Shown piece after piece: positions 8,336 to 17,312 of a stretch of DNA of 64,000 nucleotides (position 1 is its first letter; every line of letters begins with the position of its first letter). Made by a program: the position numbers and the translations under genes. This DNA is from Methanocella arvoryzae MRE50 (GTDB lineage: Archaea; Halobacteriota; Methanocellia; Methanocellales; Methanocellaceae): assembly GCF_000063445.1 (NCBI RefSeq), contig NC_009464.1, positions 124,001 to 188,000 on the forward strand, given 5' to 3'. The notes under the pieces are model-generated. The model was not told the origin of the DNA and did not search any database. It saw nothing but the letters and a program-made list of their open reading frames with translations.

Positions 8336-9139
8336 ATGAAGTATGAAGAGATCAACTGTAAGACCGCTTTAAGTAAGTCCTCGCTGCCCGAGCTGGACTA
8401 TTCCCTTAACCCGTACAGGGGCTGTGAGCACGCCTGTAGCTATTGCTATGCGCCATCCACGCTACACTATAGTGGTAAAGATTCCTGGGGCTCTTTCGTG
8501 CAGGCAAAGGTCAACATGCCAGCCATCCTCGAGAAAGAGGCAAGGAAGTTCAAGCCGGGCACCGTCGGCCTGAGCACCGTCACAGATCCTTACCAGCCGC
8601 TGGAAAAAAAGCTGCGGCTGACCCGGAGTTGCCTGGAAGTGCTGCTGGCCAAGAGTTTTCCTGTCTGCATACAGACGAAATCTGCGCTGGTGCTCAGAGA
8701 TCTCGATCTGATATCCGAGTTCCGTAAGAAAGAAGTAGGCTTTACTATCACTACGCTTGACGACAGAATATCCCGTATAATAGAGCCCGGGGCCAGTGTA
8801 GCGAGCGAACGGCTCGAGGCAATGAAAAAACTCTCTGAAAGCGGCATAGCCACGTGGGCATTCATCGGGCCGATTATTCCCGGCATACTCACCGAAGATA
8901 ACGTCCTTGAGCTTATCAGAGAGATCAAGGCCGCGGGTAGCTCGCGGATACTCATCGACCCGCTCCGCCTGAAGCCAGGCTTAGATGTTGCTATGGATAA
9001 GCCCCTGAAGCAATTATCCGAACTGACAGGCCGCGCCTGTGTAATAAGGCCGTCAGAAGCCCTCTGGTATGAAAAACTGAAGGGAAAAATATTCGGGCTC
9101 TGCGCAGGCGAGAAAATCGACTGCGAACAGGGCCTCTAA
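8336..9139 (+). CDS. Spore-photoproduct-lyase-like radical SAM protein (SplB family)
   Basis: A 267-residue radical SAM protein with the motif CEHACSYCYAPS (first Cys near residue 30) and the NPYRGCEHAC context typical of the COG1533/SplB-like family. Bacterial SplB repairs the thymine dimer formed in spores, but most archaeal relatives are uncharacterised and lack its conserved C-terminal Cys region, so the reaction cannot be stated. It follows nreA by 10 bp in the same direction, which points to DNA repair. An SD-like GAGAG lies before ATG 8336. Confidence 0.85.
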   Translation: MKYEEINCKTALSKSSLPELDYSLNPYRGCEHACSYCYAPSTLHYSGKDSWGSFVQAKVNMPAILEKEARKFKPGTVGLSTVTDPYQPLEKKLRLTRSCLEVLLAKSFPVCIQTKSALVLRDLDLISEFRKKEVGFTITTLDDRISRIIEPGASVASERLEAMKKLSESGIATWAFIGPIIPGILTEDNVLELIREIKAAGSSRILIDPLRLKPGLDVAMDKPLKQLSELTGRACVIRPSEALWYEKLKGKIFGLCAGEKIDCEQGL

Positions 9140-9141
9140 GT

Positions 9142-9375
9142 TTAGTCAATCAACGTATCCAGGTTGCCGTGGATACAGTAGTAGCCGCCATCAAGCTGAT
9201 GCTGGATGGCCACAGGGCACATGCCACATTTGCAGCCTTTTCTGACGATATTGCCAGAGCTATTCCCTCTGGAGCAAAAAAGTAGTTTACCTCCCTCTTT
9301 CTGGAAACTCGGGCACGAGCCACAGTACTGCATACAGATGTTTTTATTCTCCTGGCTGTTTTCGACGAACATCAT
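9142..9375 (-). CDS. Small cysteine-rich protein, DUF2769-like
   Basis: A 77-residue protein with nine cysteines arranged as C-x3-YCGSCPS, LFCS, CKCGMCPV and YCIHG. This is the spacing of a small archaeal family (DUF2769) that may bind iron-sulfur clusters or zinc. The open frame continues upstream to 9426, but a TATA box (AATATATAAATAC, about 9411-9423) sits inside that extension. GGGTGA precedes the ATG pair at 9375/9372, so I place the start there. It is convergent with the SplB-like gene, 2 bp from its stop. Confidence 0.7.
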   Translation of the reverse strand: MMFVENSQENKNICMQYCGSCPSFQKEGGKLLFCSRGNSSGNIVRKGCKCGMCPVAIQHQLDGGYYCIHGNLDTLID

Positions 9376-9537
9376 TTCACCCGACCAATACTGACATAGA
9401 ATCAATCTTTTAATATATAAATACACGGCGTAATAAAAAACCGCAGCTTAATTGCGCTGGCAATTATCAACGAACCTTGCGGAATGTACACGTAACTTTA
9501 TTAAAAGTCCGGGTAGTCGTCCTATCTGTGATCTAAA

Positions 9538-9876
9538 ATGCAGGAACTTCAGGTCAGGCGGATGTCCATCGAAGAGCTTAAAAAGCGAATGAAACTCGAA
9601 AAGCCTTTCATCCTCGCAGATGCCAGAGACATCGACTCGTATGATTCATCGCATATTCCGGGAGCTATCCCTATCCCCGTAGATGAGGTTGATCAACTGG
9701 CAGAAGGCTATGACCGGGATATGGATATTATCACGTACTGCAGCAGCTATGAGTGCACTGCGAGTACTGCCGCAGCTAAAGCGTTTCTTAAAAAAGGGTT
9801 CAGGAATGTGTGGGACTATAAAGGTGGTTTACAGGAGTGGCAGGAGCAGGGTAATCCACTGGAGAGTAATAAATAG
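9538..9876 (+). CDS. Single-domain rhodanese-like sulfurtransferase
   Basis: A 112-residue single rhodanese domain. The N-terminal DARD...HIPGAI motif and the active-site loop CSSYECTAS (catalytic Cys near residue 68) are intact, so persulfide transfer from thiosulfate or a cellular donor is plausible. The final GGLQEWQEQGNPL matches the conserved rhodanese C-terminus. A TATA-like ACTTTATTAAAAG lies at about 9492-9504. A second, apparently inactive paralog begins 172 bp downstream. Confidence 0.9.
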   Translation: MQELQVRRMSIEELKKRMKLEKPFILADARDIDSYDSSHIPGAIPIPVDEVDQLAEGYDRDMDIITYCSSYECTASTAAAKAFLKKGFRNVWDYKGGLQEWQEQGNPLESNK

Positions 9877-9955
9877 CGGGATCCGGACTTCGCTTTCAGC
9901 CCCCTGATGACCCTCCGGTAGCAATGGCTCTGTCATCTACCCGCGCGGGCATATT

Positions 9956-9975
9956 CCGATAATATCTATTATCGG
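9956..9975. promoter_or_regulatory. Perfect inverted repeat between the two rhodanese genes
   Basis: CCGATAAT-ATCT-ATTATCGG is an 8-bp perfect inverted repeat with a 4-base loop, 80 bp after the first rhodanese and about 50 bp before the TATA box (about 10007-10018) of the second. It could be an operator or a weak terminator. There is no T run on either side. Confidence 0.4.
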
Positions 9976-10048
9976 GCTGAGAGATGTTCTCTCTTTATCT
10001 TAGTCATTTTTATATTAATTACCTTTGTACTCTGCTCTGGTGATAAAT

Positions 10049-10477
10049 TTGTACGCACAGCAGATCAAAGAGATCAGCGTCGACGACCTGCAAAACCAGA
10101 TGAGGCGCAGAGAGCGTGGATACGTCATTGTAGATGCCAGAGAGTTAACCGAGTATTATAAGGGCCACATTCCCGGCGCATGCTCGCTTTTCGACGGGGA
10201 GATGAACGCTATAGCCAAAAACCTGGACAAGAACGCTAATATCATTGTTTATGGTCCCGGCCAGACTACGCCTTCCCCCCGGATGGAAGACAGACTGGCA
10301 GGAGACGCGGCAATGAAGCTCTCGAGCCTCGGCTTTAAAAACGTGACAGTCCTCAAGGGTGGCTTGCAGGAATGGGCAAACAGGGGTAACCGGCTGGACC
10401 GGTCGGAACCTGAGAGCATCAAGCCGGCTAAAACGTCGATCATGTCGGAAACTGTCCGCAGTGTAGAAGATATCTGA
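10049..10477 (+). CDS. Rhodanese-like domain protein lacking the catalytic cysteine
   Basis: A 142-residue paralog of the preceding gene: VDAREL..YKGHIPGA and the C-terminal LKGGLQEWANRGN are conserved. The active-site loop reads YGPGQTTPSPRMEDR, with no Cys, so it cannot act as a classical sulfurtransferase and may bind a partner or ligand. The start is inferred. GGTGAT at 10039-10044 precedes TTG 10049, and a TATA box at about 10007-10018 would place transcription start near 10035, ruling out the in-frame TTG at 10025. Confidence 0.8.
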   Translation: MYAQQIKEISVDDLQNQMRRRERGYVIVDARELTEYYKGHIPGACSLFDGEMNAIAKNLDKNANIIVYGPGQTTPSPRMEDRLAGDAAMKLSSLGFKNVTVLKGGLQEWANRGNRLDRSEPESIKPAKTSIMSETVRSVEDI

Positions 10478-10504
10478 TTCGGTTGATCAAAGAATGGAGT
10501 ATCC

Positions 10505-10523
10505 GGGGAAGGGGTGCTTCCCC
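10505..10523. terminator. Hairpin between convergent genes
   Basis: GGGGAAG-GGGTG-CTTCCCC, followed on the plus strand by TTTATTATTTG, lies between the converging rhodanese and MFS genes. It may serve either direction. Confidence 0.55.
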
Positions 10524-10527
10524 TTTA

Positions 10528-11820
10528 TTATTTGTCCGATACCTTTATAACTGCCTCAGTTTTCTTCTTCCAGAACTTTACGGGGGTACCGTTCGCTTTA
10601 GCCGGCACTATGCGGGCGAGTAGCAGGAAGCCGAAACTGCAGACGACAAAGAGGGCACCAACGACAAGCCACATGGAGGGCACATTGTTGTTCATCGAAT
10701 CTTTCAGGACGCCGCCGAAGAGCGGGCCTATAGCGTAACCGACCTGGGTGAACAGGCTGCTGAAGCCAAAGTATCCGCCTCTCCGGTCTTCCGGTGCCAG
10801 GTTGGCCTGTAGCGTAGCTGCAGCGGGAGACCATATCATCTCCGCGATTGTCAGGACGGCGACTGCTATGAAGGGCAGGACGACAATCGTAGAAGTGGCC
10901 AGCATTCCGAAGCCGGCGGCAAAGATCAGGCAACAGACCACAAGTGCAGTCGTCATCCTGAATTTTTTCACCTGCGCCGAGACTGCAAACTGGGTGAGGA
11001 CCACAATAATGCCGCTCTCCGCGAAAATCACGCCAACCCAGAACTCGTTTAAGCCTACGTAGGACGACGAGTACACCGAGAGCAGCGTATACATCTGCTG
11101 GTACGGGACCAGCATGAGCGCCCAGAGGATACAGAAGAATAAAAACACCCTGTCGCTCAGAATGTATTTTATATCCTTCAGGTTCAGTTTCTGTTTCACT
11201 GTAGCAGGCTTAGTATCTCTGAGCAGGAACACGGCGATCAGGAGGTAGATAAACGTGGTTAGAGCTGTGATGTAGAAGACGCTGGAGTAAGGCATGAACA
11301 GCAGCAGAGAGCCGCCGAGTACAGGTCCTATTACCCAGCCTAGATTAGCCCCTATACGAAGCAAACCGTAAGCTTCGACCCGCTTTGAGGGCTCTACTAC
11401 ATCGGCTACCATGACTTCTGGTATAGGCCTATAAAGGCTTCCAACCAGCGCATTGATGGCCATAACTATGACCATATATGAGAATGAGAAGTTAGCATCG
11501 AGCGCATAGCTGAATAACAGATATACGCCTACCTGCATAGCCAGGCCTGCGATCAGGATCTTTTTCCGGCCGACAGAGTCTGCGAGCGAACCGCCTATGT
11601 ACGATGCGACGGCACCTATGATGGCTGATACGAAAAAGCCGATGCCCACATCGGTCATCGATATGCCCATGTTTGTGTACATGTATATGGCCAGGAAGGT
11701 GTTGACCAGGGAAGTGCCAAGCACATTGATTATGTCTGCAACGAACAGCGTCCATACTTGCCTGTCAAAATACTTTAGAGTCCTGGTTAGCCTGGTTATC
11801 GTTTTCATAGGAAAGACCAT
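10528..11820 (-). CDS. Major facilitator superfamily transporter
   Basis: A 430-residue protein with about 12 hydrophobic helices and the MFS motif A (GGSLADSVGRKK) between helices 2 and 3, with a half-repeat after a central cytoplasmic loop. The first ATG of the frame (11931) would add a non-hydrophobic stretch that spans the promoter. The TATA-like region at about 11856-11870 and the MFS start pattern favour ATG 11820 (or 11808). It is clearly paralogous to the MFS gene at 28001 (shared DRQ(V/I)W and TDVG segments near the N-terminus). Drug or metabolite export is likely; the substrate is unknown. Confidence 0.85.
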   Translation of the reverse strand: MVFPMKTITRLTRTLKYFDRQVWTLFVADIINVLGTSLVNTFLAIYMYTNMGISMTDVGIGFFVSAIIGAVASYIGGSLADSVGRKKILIAGLAMQVGVYLLFSYALDANFSFSYMVIVMAINALVGSLYRPIPEVMVADVVEPSKRVEAYGLLRIGANLGWVIGPVLGGSLLLFMPYSSVFYITALTTFIYLLIAVFLLRDTKPATVKQKLNLKDIKYILSDRVFLFFCILWALMLVPYQQMYTLLSVYSSSYVGLNEFWVGVIFAESGIIVVLTQFAVSAQVKKFRMTTALVVCCLIFAAGFGMLATSTIVVLPFIAVAVLTIAEMIWSPAAATLQANLAPEDRRGGYFGFSSLFTQVGYAIGPLFGGVLKDSMNNNVPSMWLVVGALFVVCSFGFLLLARIVPAKANGTPVKFWKKKTEAVIKVSDK

Positions 11821-12016
11821 GTTCTTGTCGCCTGAGTCAACCTGTAGATCAATTATATGGCCATATATACATAGAGGACTACTGTCTGAAAGTAATGCCT
11901 GTATATTTGAATGGCTGCAGAGTAGCACCAAAAAGGATACTTCGCTTATATATAGTTACCGAAATACAGACGCTTATAAAAAGATGTCCGGGGGCCCGTA
12001 TGGACCTCCCGCTGGC

Positions 12017-12181
12017 TTAGTCTTGCTGTTTGCCTCTGTTGATGAGGTCCCTGACCTTCTGTCCTCCCTTGTGGCCAATCTGGACATAGAAGTCATGGCC
12101 GTGGGTCTTCTTCGTGGTCTCTCCACCCTTCCGTCCGGCCTCTCTGACAGTCATTTCTCCACGTTCTTCTCTTCTAGCCAT
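12017..12181 (-). CDS. Small KGG-motif stress protein (copy 1)
   Basis: A 54-residue hydrophilic protein, MARREERG at its start, with the paired Gly motif (GRKGGETTKKTHG...IGHKGGQKVRDL) of the KGG/Em-like general stress family. Such proteins are thought to be desiccation or stress protectants. GGTGAT sits just before ATG 12181. The open frame extends 72 codons further upstream, but that part is AT-rich leader without family similarity. A second KGG gene lies at 17545-17679. Confidence 0.8.
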   Translation of the reverse strand: MARREERGEMTVREAGRKGGETTKKTHGHDFYVQIGHKGGQKVRDLINRGKQQD

Positions 12182-12554
12182 AGGTATCACCAACACACGT
12201 TTTAATATGTATGTTAATGAATATATCCTGTGTAAATGTGTCATAGCTGTCCGAAAAATAAAGAAGAATATAAAAACCCTGCCGATGCTATGATAATTAG
12301 AATAAATTCCTAAAACGCTCGTTACTTTGATAATTAACCTTATTTTGTGATATATGTAGAATATATGATTTAATTCATCACCTGTTCCTGGTATCACTCA
12401 TTTTGCGGGTCCCATACTGAGGACAGGGCCTTGGATCATTGCTGCATTACTATACCGTTTTCAGGCTGTGCCTGTTATGCTGGCAGGCCTGTTGTGATCT
12501 GCGATGATCACCACCTGCCTGCCAGCGTGCAATTACATGAGGCTTTCTTACAAT
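12182..12554. other. 373-bp intergenic region
   Basis: It contains the AT-rich promoter of the KGG gene (minus strand, roughly 12190-12360) and, beyond it, a large hairpin at 12480-12525 after the glnK stop. I see no further gene in it. Confidence 0.6.
12480..12525. terminator. Long two-part hairpin downstream of glnK
   Basis: The outer stem is CTGGCAGGC/GCCTGCCAG (9 bp, perfect). The inner stem is GTGATC/GATCAC around a 6-base loop. It starts 30 bp past the glnK stop on the minus strand. There is no U run, so it may be a processing or 3' stability structure of the amtB-glnK mRNA instead of a terminator. Confidence 0.5.
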
Positions 12555-12893
<339 letters not shown>

Positions 12894-12909
12894 TTACCGA
12901 ATCCATATT

Positions 12910-14127
12910 TTAGTTGAAAGCCCGCTCCCCGTGCTGCGAAAGGTCCAGGCCGACGTATTCTTCCTCTTCCTTTACCGTCATGCCGATCGTCTTATCCAGG
13001 ATGTATACCAGGACGAAGGTCACGACGAACGCGTAGGCGATCGATGCGCCACTGGCGATGATCTGGCTGACGAACTGCTGGATGTTGCCGTAGAGCAGGC
13101 CGGTGTAGTCCGGCTGGATCGCAGCCGTGGCAAAGATACCTGTTGCAAGTGCACCCCACAGGCCTCCCATGCCGTGTACCGACCAGCAGTCGCAACTCTC
13201 GTCGAGGCCTTTCTTGATCCTGAAGAGCATGGCTGCGTAGCAGATGATCGAGGCAACGATACCGATGGCTATGGCGCCGAAGATGTCGACGAAGCCTGCA
13301 GCGGGAGTGATCGCTACGAGACCAGCGACAGCACCGCTTGCGAATCCGAGCGAGGCGGGCCTGCCCTTAATCCAGCTAAGTACCATCCAGGTCAGGGCTG
13401 CTGCCGCTGCGGCCGTGTTTGTCACCACGAAAGCACTTGCGGCGAGTCCGTTCGCCGTCAGGGCGCTGCCCCCGTTGAACCCGAACCAGCCGAACCAGAG
13501 CAGCGATGCTCCGAGCAAAGCCAATGGTATGTTACTGGGCTCCATCAGATCTTTGCCGAACCCGATGCGCTTGCGTATCACCAGGGCAATAGCCAGGGCC
13601 GAGAAACCTGCGCTGATGTGGACGACAGTGCCGCCCGCGAAGTCGAGCGCTCCAAGCTGAGCCAGCCAGCCGCCGCCCCATACCCAGTGAGCGAGCGGGT
13701 CATAGACCAGCGTGGTCCATAGCAGCCCGAAGATGATGAACGAGCTGAGTTTAACTCTCTCCGCAAATACCGACGTTATGATCGCAAGGGTGACTGCAGC
13801 GAACACCAGCTGGAAGATCATGAATGCCAGTGCAGGGTATGTCGCAGTCTCCGATCCGGGCTCCATGCCGATACCTTTAAGCCCGATGTGGTCCAGGCCG
13901 CCGATGATCCCCATGCCGTTGAGGTCGGGTGCAAAAGCCAGGCTGTAGCCGAAGAGCACCCACTGGAGGCTTACCAGCGCAAAAGCGACCAGCGACAGGG
14001 TAATCATGTTAACTATGTTCTTCCTCCTTACCAGGCCGCCGTAGAAGAAGCCTACTCCCGGTGTCATCAGCATGACCAGCGCGATCGAGATGAGCAGCCA
14101 TGCTGTATCTCCTGTATCAAGTACCAT
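12910..14127 (-). CDS. amtB: Ammonium channel AmtB
   Basis: A 405-residue Amt/Rh channel with about 11 transmembrane helices. The first helix contains the [14 protein letters not shown] motif. The conserved pore histidines are present in [11 protein letters not shown] and [10 protein letters not shown]. Lacking an N-terminal signal peptide, it is like other archaeal Amt proteins. It is the first gene of the amtB-glnK unit. A leader of about 150 bp precedes it, with AT-rich promoter elements near 14295-14312 and a possible nitrogen-repressor site at 14280. Confidence 0.95.
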   Translation of the reverse strand: MVLDTGDTAWLLISIALVMLMTPGVGFFYGGLVRRKNIVNMITLSLVAFALVSLQWVLFGYSLAFAPDLNGMGIIGGLDHIGLKGIGMEPGSETATYPALAFMIFQLVFAAVTLAIITSVFAERVKLSSFIIFGLLWTTLVYDPLAHWVWGGGWLAQLGALDFAGGTVVHISAGFSALAIALVIRKRIGFGKDLMEPSNIPLALLGASLLWFGWFGFNGGSALTANGLAASAFVVTNTAAAAAALTWMVLSWIKGRPASLGFASGAVAGLVAITPAAGFVDIFGAIAIGIVASIICYAAMLFRIKKGLDESCDCWSVHGMGGLWGALATGIFATAAIQPDYTGLLYGNIQQFVSQIIASGASIAYAFVVTFVLVYILDKTIGMTVKEEEEYVGLDLSQHGERAFN

Positions 14128-14471
14128 TTTAGAACCTCATAGAGTCTTGTCTGACAGTTATGGCGATACCTGTCGTATGCTCCAATACGTAGGTTGATAG
14201 GAATACCTCCAGAAGCTGTTCATTGAGACTTCTCCTGGCAACTTCATGGGCTTTCATAGCGATCACAAGTATCACCGTAGGATATGCTATTCCTATATCT
14301 AATACTTATATTTTTCTACAACATTGTGTTCATAAAATCGCTTAACAGTTATGAATTTTTTATGATTTCTTAAAATAGCGTGGTAATATTGATTCGGTTC
14401 TCTGGTAGTTATAAAAAATAGCGTATGTGTAGTAACCTATATATATATGTGTAATAGGCAATGTTCTTCCA
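14128..14471. other. Divergent promoter region, amtB / ribbon-helix-helix regulator
   Basis: 344 bp without a gene. The amtB side has AT-rich elements at about 14295-14312. The other side has a strong TATA (CTATATATATATG, about 14438-14450) some 25 bases before ATG 14472, so the regulator mRNA is probably leaderless or nearly so. Confidence 0.55.
14280..14293. promoter_or_regulatory. Possible NrpR-like operator of amtB
   Basis: GGAT-ATGCTA-TTCC differs at one base from the GGAA-N6-TTCC consensus of the methanogen nitrogen repressor NrpR. It sits next to the presumed amtB TATA element. This is a short pattern, so the support is weak. Confidence 0.3.
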
Positions 14472-15065
14472 ATGAAGTCTCCTATCCGGGTTACCATATC
14501 CTTCGACGAGGAATCGTTCGAGAACTTTGAGAACCTGAAAACCGATCTCAAAGTCTCCCAGAGTGAGCTTATCCGACGATGTATTAGATTTTATTATGAG
14601 AACCGGATAGCGCTTGGTAATGGTAACCGGGAGAGAACCCATGAATATGTAGAGCTGCTTTCCGAAGGAGAGCACGTGATCCTCGACGTCGACCACTGGC
14701 TGCTGTTCCTGAAGATGGTAGAAAGCTCGGCTGGTCAGACAGAATTCTGGGAGACTCACAGAGAGATCGCCCGGTCTCACGCGGAACAGCTGAGCAGGAA
14801 AGTGACGACACCCGACGCGCTGCTCCGCAGGCTTGAAACTTGCAACTTCTTCAAGATCACGACTTCCGGCAACTCTCCAAAAGAATATACACTGTTAACC
14901 GGCCCCGGCACACAGCGGCGCTTCATTCGGGAATTCCTGGAAGAGACCTTTGCAGGCATGGGCTTCAATGCCATCATCAAGGAGGATTACTCTAAGCTTA
15001 GAGTAATTCTTAAAGAAGATGTCGTTGATAAGCAGGAAGCTCAAGCCTCAGTTTCAGGCCGTTGA
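14472..15065 (+). CDS. Ribbon-helix-helix transcriptional regulator
   Basis: 197 residues. The N-terminus (IRVTISFDEESFENFENL then VSQSELIRRCIRFYYEN, residues 5-45) is a classic ribbon-helix-helix DNA-binding unit of the CopG/NikR type. The remaining 150 residues (EHVILDVDHW... and a C-terminal part ending near VILKEDVVD) form a domain I do not recognise, probably for dimerisation or sensing. It is divergent from amtB, which makes amtB a possible target, though that is inference from position only. Confidence 0.8.
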   Translation: MKSPIRVTISFDEESFENFENLKTDLKVSQSELIRRCIRFYYENRIALGNGNRERTHEYVELLSEGEHVILDVDHWLLFLKMVESSAGQTEFWETHREIARSHAEQLSRKVTTPDALLRRLETCNFFKITTSGNSPKEYTLLTGPGTQRRFIREFLEETFAGMGFNAIIKEDYSKLRVILKEDVVDKQEAQASVSGR

Positions 15066-15075
15066 CTTTTTTCTT

Positions 15076-16431
15076 TTACTTCCTCGGCCTTCTGAACCCG
15101 CCTTTCTTCTTGCCGCCCTGCTTTGGTTCGGTCAGGACGACGGGCGTCTTGTCCGGCTCTTTGATGAGCATCGTAAGCGCAGCAGAGACTAGTGTGACGG
15201 AGTCGTTATCATTCAGCAGTTTTTCGGCGAGGTGACGGTACCTTAGTGCATCCTCCCCGTATGCGGCCTCTCTCAGGCTGTCGATAACCTTCCGCTGTTG
15301 TTCTTCGATTGCCTCTTCCAGTGTGGGCACTTCCATCCGCTCCATCCTTCTGGCGGAAACCTGCTCGATAAGCTTAAGCAGCTTGATCTCCCTGAACGTC
15401 ACGAAGGTGATCGATATACCGCTCTTTCCTGCCCTGCCGGTCCTGCCGATGCGGTGGACATAGCTTTCCGGGTCCCGTGGAATGTCGAAGTTGAACACGT
15501 GGCTGACGTCGCTGATGTCCAGACCCCTGGCTGCCACGTCAGTAGCCACGAGCACCTGTGTCTTGCCATTCTTGAACTGCTTCATGATGCTGTTGCGTCT
15601 CTGCTGGTCCATGTCGCCATGCAGCCCGACAGCCGCATATCCTCGCCTGGTCAGGCCTTCCTGGAGCTCGTCTACTCTGACCTTGGTCCTGACGAACACG
15701 ATGGCAAGGTCGGGGCATTGAGTATCGAGGATCCTGCACAGGGCTTCGAATTTACCGCTCTCATGCACTTCTACATAATGCTGGGAGATGGCCGGGGATT
15801 TCACCTTCTTCGATTCCTGTCCTACGATGTGCGGTTTCTTCATCAGCTCGACAGCGATCTTCTTGATCTCGGGCGACATGGTTGCAGAGAAGAGCAGCGT
15901 CTGGCGTTCGGCCGGCAGTTTCTCCATGACCGCGTAGATGTCATCGATAAAGCCCATGTCCAGCATCTCGTCTGCCTCGTCCAGGACCAGCATCTTGACG
16001 TCGTTACCCTTAATGCTCTTCTGCTTGGTCAGGTGATCCATTAGCCGTCCCGGGGTGGCCACGATAATCTGAGGCTTTTCTTTCAGGCCTTTCATCTGCC
16101 ACTTGTATTCCTGGCCGCCGTAGATGGGCAGCGCCCGGATACCTTTGAACTGGCCGATCTTGTTCAGCTCTTCCGATACCTGTATGGCGAGTTCTCTGGT
16201 GGGCGTGATGACGATCGCCTGAATGCTGGGACTGTTGTCGCATATCTCGATCATCGGGATGCCGAACGCGGCGGTCTTTCCGGTGCCTGTGGGTGCCTGC
16301 CCTATGACGTCCTTGCCTTTCAGCGCAAGGGGAATGGTGCTATCCTGAATGTGGGTGGACTCCTCGAAGCCCATGCTGGCCAGAGCCTTCATGACCGGCT
16401 CGCTCAGCTTTAAGTTTTCAAATGAACTCAT
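15076..16431 (-). CDS. DEAD-box ATP-dependent RNA helicase
   Basis: A 451-residue helicase with the Q motif (TPTHIQ-like STHIQDSTIP), motif I APTGTGKTAA, motif II DEAD, motif III SAT, and motif VI HRIGRTGRAG. The C-terminal tail is basic (KQGGKKKGGFRRPRK), as in RNA-binding cold-shock helicases of the DeaD/CshA type. ATG 16431 is preferred to the in-frame TTG at 16443. The leader upstream holds a nested hairpin (16459-16513), reminiscent of the long structured leaders of cold-regulated deaD genes, including one reported in a methanogen. It is convergent with the regulator gene. Confidence 0.92.
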   Translation of the reverse strand: MSSFENLKLSEPVMKALASMGFEESTHIQDSTIPLALKGKDVIGQAPTGTGKTAAFGIPMIEICDNSPSIQAIVITPTRELAIQVSEELNKIGQFKGIRALPIYGGQEYKWQMKGLKEKPQIIVATPGRLMDHLTKQKSIKGNDVKMLVLDEADEMLDMGFIDDIYAVMEKLPAERQTLLFSATMSPEIKKIAVELMKKPHIVGQESKKVKSPAISQHYVEVHESGKFEALCRILDTQCPDLAIVFVRTKVRVDELQEGLTRRGYAAVGLHGDMDQQRRNSIMKQFKNGKTQVLVATDVAARGLDISDVSHVFNFDIPRDPESYVHRIGRTGRAGKSGISITFVTFREIKLLKLIEQVSARRMERMEVPTLEEAIEEQQRKVIDSLREAAYGEDALRYRHLAEKLLNDNDSVTLVSAALTMLIKEPDKTPVVLTEPKQGGKKKGGFRRPRK

Positions 16432-16865
16432 ACTGTTTATCAATCCTTTTACATTAGCAATCGGGACGGCCGCGTGATTAAACTCTGGCAGCCAGAGTGC
16501 GGAAATCCCGATTTCATAAGCCCAAACTCGTCTGCGAAAATCTTTCAGAGCCTCGAGGGTAAACCTCTAAAAGCCGCTTAAATTTTAGAAGAGCGATATG
16601 ATCTGTACTTATCTGACTCTACAATGGCCTCGAAGTATATCATTCTTTCTGTCGGCTGATGCCGGCTAAAGATAACGACCTGTTTAGGGTATGATTGCTT
16701 ACGGGCCAATCGAAAGGTTCATAATCATTTACAATATATATTATATATATAATAACTGTTTGGGGTAAGTGTCTCAGATTATCGGCCGGGTAGCCGGGCC
16801 TGGGGCCGGGTATTGATCAGGCTGTGGATGTTCGGGTAAATCAACCTTTGGCGAGGGCCTGAACA
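16432..16865. other. 434-bp divergent intergenic region
   Basis: It holds the helicase leader with nested hairpin (16459-16513), a helicase TATA-like element on the minus strand (around 16577-16590), and an extended AT repeat (ACAATATATATTATATATATAATAA, about 16730-16754) that is the likely promoter of the gene at 16866. No gene is seen. Confidence 0.55.
16459..16513 (-). promoter_or_regulatory. Structured 5' leader element of the helicase gene
   Basis: An outer 8-bp perfect stem AATCGGGA/TCCCGATT encloses a second hairpin ACTCTGGC-A-GCCAGAGT (16482-16498). The element ends 28 bases before ATG 16431. It could act as a thermosensor or autoregulatory site for the helicase. The structure is seen directly; the role is inferred. 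Confidence 0.5.
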
Positions 16866-17174
16866 ATGGTAGAAGTGAAAGCGTTTATCGGGCAGCTGTT
16901 AAGTCGCCCTGCTCCAAAAGAGCTTGTAGAAACACGGGCAGCATCAGGGTATGTAGAAAAAGACGACATGGTGTCGACGGTTAAATGGGGTATATCCTGC
17001 ATGTCCTGTCCACTGACTGATTATACCAGAAAAGGGCAGTGCTTATCTGGCTTTACCTATGAAATGGTTCGGTACGAAAGTCTGAGGTGCAACCATCTCG
17101 TCAGCATAGGTGGCCGACTGGCGTCAAAAGAGGGGCATGGTGTATTTGTCATGTGTAGGGGCCCAGGCGGTTAG
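16866..17174 (+). CDS. Hypothetical protein with a CxxC motif
   Basis: A 102-residue protein I do not recognise. It has a CMSC pair near residue 46 and single cysteines near 57, 73 and 95, so it may bind a metal, but no family pattern is clear. No membrane segment or signal peptide is visible. It starts at ATG 16866, about 110 bp after a strong AT-rich promoter-like stretch, which implies a long leader. Coding is supported by normal codon choice but not by homology. Confidence 0.5.
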   Translation: MVEVKAFIGQLLSRPAPKELVETRAASGYVEKDDMVSTVKWGISCMSCPLTDYTRKGQCLSGFTYEMVRYESLRCNHLVSIGGRLASKEGHGVFVMCRGPGG

Positions 17175-17312
17175 ATTGTTTATCATTTGTTTTTCAGGCG
17201 CGGATGGAAGATCGGGTACCTGGTGACTATCGGCAGGGCGCCAGATTTGTGATCGTACTGCCTGCCGCCGATTAACTACAATAGTTAGCCTTAGTTCATC
17301 ATCTATAAAAAC

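Noticed and set aside
12931-13722. Plus-strand open frame opposite amtB
   Set aside because: It is the antisense shadow of a strongly conserved channel gene; composition is unlike a real protein.
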